Shown piece after piece: positions 63,912-64,000 of a stretch of DNA of 64,000 nt. The DNA comes from Streptomyces tateyamensis. Lineage in GTDB: Bacteria; Actinomycetota; Actinomycetes; Streptomycetales; Streptomycetaceae. Made by a program: the position numbers and the translations under genes. The notes under the pieces are model-generated. The model was not told the origin of the DNA and did no database searches. It was given only the letters and a program-made list of their open reading frames with translations. Numbering within the stretch: the stretch's first letter is position 1; the number at the start of each line of letters is the position of its first letter. Location of the stretch: assembly GCF_003205575.1 (NCBI RefSeq), contig NZ_PYBW01000049.1:62001-126000 (forward strand), given 5' to 3'.

Positions 63912-64000
63912 GCCGCCGCCCCCCTCACGCTGTGCGCACCCGGGTACGTGTAGCCGGGGTCCGGCTCGCCTGCCGCCACGGCATCCAGCGCGTCACGGCG
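63908..64000 (-). CDS. C-terminal end of a protein running out of the window
   Basis: The minus-strand frame from the window edge reads RRDALDAVAAGEPDPGYTYP, then GAHSVRGAAA and stop (63908-63910), overlapping the next ATG as ATGA. Only 30 residues are visible, so family is unknown. Confidence 0.45.
   Translation of the reverse strand, partial: RRDALDAVAAGEPDPGYTYPGAHSVRGAAA

Larger units (their letters stand above)
55785..64000. mobile_element. AICE-type integrative conjugative element (left part), serine-recombinase type
   Basis: The left boundary is the truncated permease near 55790-55815; the right boundary is outside the window. Content follows the AICE plan: recombinase, RepSA-like replication initiator, FtsK-type DNA pump, small membrane proteins, SCO3933-like protein and a GntR repressor. 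GC and codon use are less extreme than in the host genes. Most AICEs (pSAM2 type) use a tyrosine integrase and a tRNA gene; this one uses a serine recombinase and a protein gene. Confidence 0.85.

Overview
The window is chromosomal DNA from a high-GC actinomycete, almost certainly a member of the Streptomycetaceae (Streptomyces or Kitasatospora). The evidence is the very high GC with strong third-position bias, a complete four-gene conservon (cvnABCD type), a DUF397 protein, a double DasR-like operator in front of a chitinase, many secreted hydrolases, leaderless promoters with TAGGCT/TAGCGT-like -10 boxes, and an actinomycete integrative element at the right end.

Layout. 1-5.9 kb: the end of a TetR-family regulator, glpD, a decayed leucine-rich-repeat gene abutting a LanC-like gene, DUF6204, DUF2252 and S4 RNA-binding genes. 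6-10.4 kb: a membrane-anchored XRE-type regulator divergent from a secreted S53 (sedolisin) protease and a secreted CHAP amidase. 10.5-20 kb: small-molecule enzymes (F420/NADP oxidoreductase-like, methyltransferase, RidA/SDR divergent pair, DinB), a secreted beta-propeller protein, and an MHS-type transporter upstream-adjacent to a 3-hydroxybutyrate dehydrogenase. 19.9-22.3 kb: an RraA-like gene divergent from a shortened threonyl-tRNA synthetase that has a threonine-rich leader peptide and an attenuator-like hairpin, followed by an aberrant tRNA-Cys. 22.3-34.5 kb: secreted alpha-galactosidase, an HTH_42 protein, a His-rich metal permease behind a CsoR-type operator, regulators, a carboxyltransferase, a GH18 chitinase and a hydrolase. 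34.5-45 kb: nucleotidyltransferase, a frameshifted cupin gene, M48 protease, PP2C phosphatase, a frameshifted secreted protein, a MerR gene with its 19-bp-spacer promoter, DUF397/DUF3885, and a PNGase A-like enzyme. 45.2-50.2 kb: the conservon followed by a StyA-like monooxygenase. 50.2-55.8 kb: small enzymes, then a MarR-ABC transporter operon.

The ABC permease gene of that operon stops early at about 55.8 kb, where an integrative conjugative element (AICE) begins. Its visible part (about 55.8-64 kb, running off the window) carries a large serine recombinase at the left boundary, a RepSA-like HUH initiator, an FtsK-type transfer ATPase, a tightly overlapping leftward operon of small genes, and a KorSA/TraR-like GntR repressor facing inverted repeats. 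The distal end of the element and the displaced 3' end of the permease lie outside the window.

The observations most worth following are the candidate ribosome-mediated attenuator of the second ThrRS gene, the tRNA-Cys with C at position 33, the serine-recombinase AICE that splits an exporter gene, the His-rich permease with its CsoR-type operator, and two leaderless upstream ORFs that end exactly on the next start codon. All functional statements come from reading motifs and family knowledge; no database search or structure prediction was run.
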